From Deltaproteobacteria bacterium (GTDB lineage: Bacteria; Desulfobacterota; Binatia; UBA9968), in the NCBI GenBank assembly GCA_016183145.1, contig JACPFE010000751.1:1-14812 (forward strand): 14,812 nt of DNA, given 5' to 3'. Within the stretch, counting starts at the first letter, position 1. The number at the start of each line of letters is the position of its first letter. The notes below the pieces were generated by a model, which made no database searches, had not been told where the DNA came from, and worked only from the letters and a program-made list of their open reading frames with translations. Shown here in pieces: positions 14,482-14,812 of the stretch. Position numbers and translations under genes: made by a program.

Positions 14482-14812
14482 ATGAGCGAAGCAAAAAAAG
14501 CGCTCGCGCAACCGCGCCCGCGCATCCGCAAATCGTTCGCGGACGACGCGCCGCTGATCCAGTGGGGAGAAATGAATTCACCGTTGGGGAGGCTCTACGT
14601 CGCCGTGAGCGACCAAGGACTCTGTGCCGTGGATTTTGGCCGGCGCGAATCCGAATTCCTGGAGCGCTTCGATCCGCGCGCGCGCCTGGAGAAAAACCCC
14701 AAGTCGGTGGAGCGCATCATGGTGCAGCTTAGCGAGTATTTCGCCGGCAAGCGGAGCCGATTCGATCTGGCCGTTGATCTTTCAACGTTAACGCAGTTTC
14801 AGAAAACTGTGC
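14482..14812 (+). CDS. ogt: Methylated-DNA--[protein]-cysteine S-methyltransferase, N-terminal part (cut by window edge)
   Basis: This family removes methyl groups from O6-methylguanine in DNA by transfer to an active-site cysteine in a one-use reaction. Only the first 110 codons are present. The start ATG 14482 follows AGAGGG by five bases. MNSPLGRLYVAVSDQGLCAVDFG (31-53) matches the family's 'T..G.l.lv.te.GL..v.f' strand pattern. QLSEYFAGKRSRFDLAVDLS (82-101) matches the 'L..Yf.G.r..Fdlpld..gT.fq..V' linker, followed by TQFQKTV (104-110), the entry to the DNA-binding helix. The PCHR active-site motif is beyond the window, so activity cannot be judged. The 25-residue basic N-terminal extension (KKALAQPRPRIRK) is longer than in many homologs. 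It is divergent from the TctC-type receptor gene. Confidence 0.88.
   Translation, partial: MSEAKKALAQPRPRIRKSFADDAPLIQWGEMNSPLGRLYVAVSDQGLCAVDFGRRESEFLERFDPRARLEKNPKSVERIMVQLSEYFAGKRSRFDLAVDLSTLTQFQKTV

Noticed and set aside
1..14812. SOS box, CRISPR array, tRNA, rRNA, insertion sequence or phage genes
   Set aside because: I looked for LexA-type CTGT-N8-ACAG sites near uvrB and uvrC, regularly spaced repeats, cloverleaf sequences, and transposase or integrase motifs, and found none.

Overview
The window is 14.8 kb of GC-rich bacterial chromosome with ordinary gene density. It carries housekeeping DNA-repair and DNA-uptake genes (comEC, uvrC, uvrB, an ogt-type gene) mixed with metabolic and transport genes: a molybdenum hydroxylase large subunit and two secreted solute receptors without permeases. 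Strong Shine-Dalgarno sequences precede several genes, which fits a Gram-negative-type bacterium. Solitary NitT/TauT-type and TctC-type receptors are common in large genomes of environmental, often uncultivated soil or subsurface lineages. I cannot name the phylum from the sequence alone.

Layout, left to right. Positions 1-442 (-) hold the start of comEC, cut by the window edge. Its 256-base leader contains dyad repeats. uvrC (699-2546, -) follows. A small three-helix membrane protein gene (2818-3234, +) with a palindrome-rich upstream region lies between uvrC and uvrB. From 8431 down to 3248 four minus-strand genes could be one transcription unit: an Asp-box (BNR) repeat protein, a class I methyltransferase, a NitT/TauT-type solute-binding protein, then uvrB, with gaps of 129, 99 and 48 bases. 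A roughly 95-base palindromic REPIN/MITE-like element (8517-8610) separates this run from a xanthine dehydrogenase-family molybdopterin subunit (8671-10890, -). Divergent from that is a coiled-coil DUF2130-type protein (11076-12347, +) with a good sigma70 promoter. Next come two small unknown genes (12412-12666, +; 12807-13070, -), a TctC/Bug-type receptor (13246-14292, -), and the first 110 codons of a methylated-DNA--cysteine methyltransferase (14482 onward, +), cut by the window edge.

The repair genes work together in part. UvrB and UvrC are the damage-verification and incision proteins of nucleotide excision repair, the Ogt-like protein reverses alkylation directly, and the DUF2130 protein has residues that could form a PD-(D/E)XK nuclease site. 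No phage, insertion sequence, CRISPR array, tRNA or rRNA was seen, and nothing here is a clear new defence or mobile system. The points most worth a second look are the DUF2130 residues, the regulated-looking small membrane gene between uvrC and uvrB, the palindromic element at 8517-8610, and the molybdenum subunit without partner subunits.
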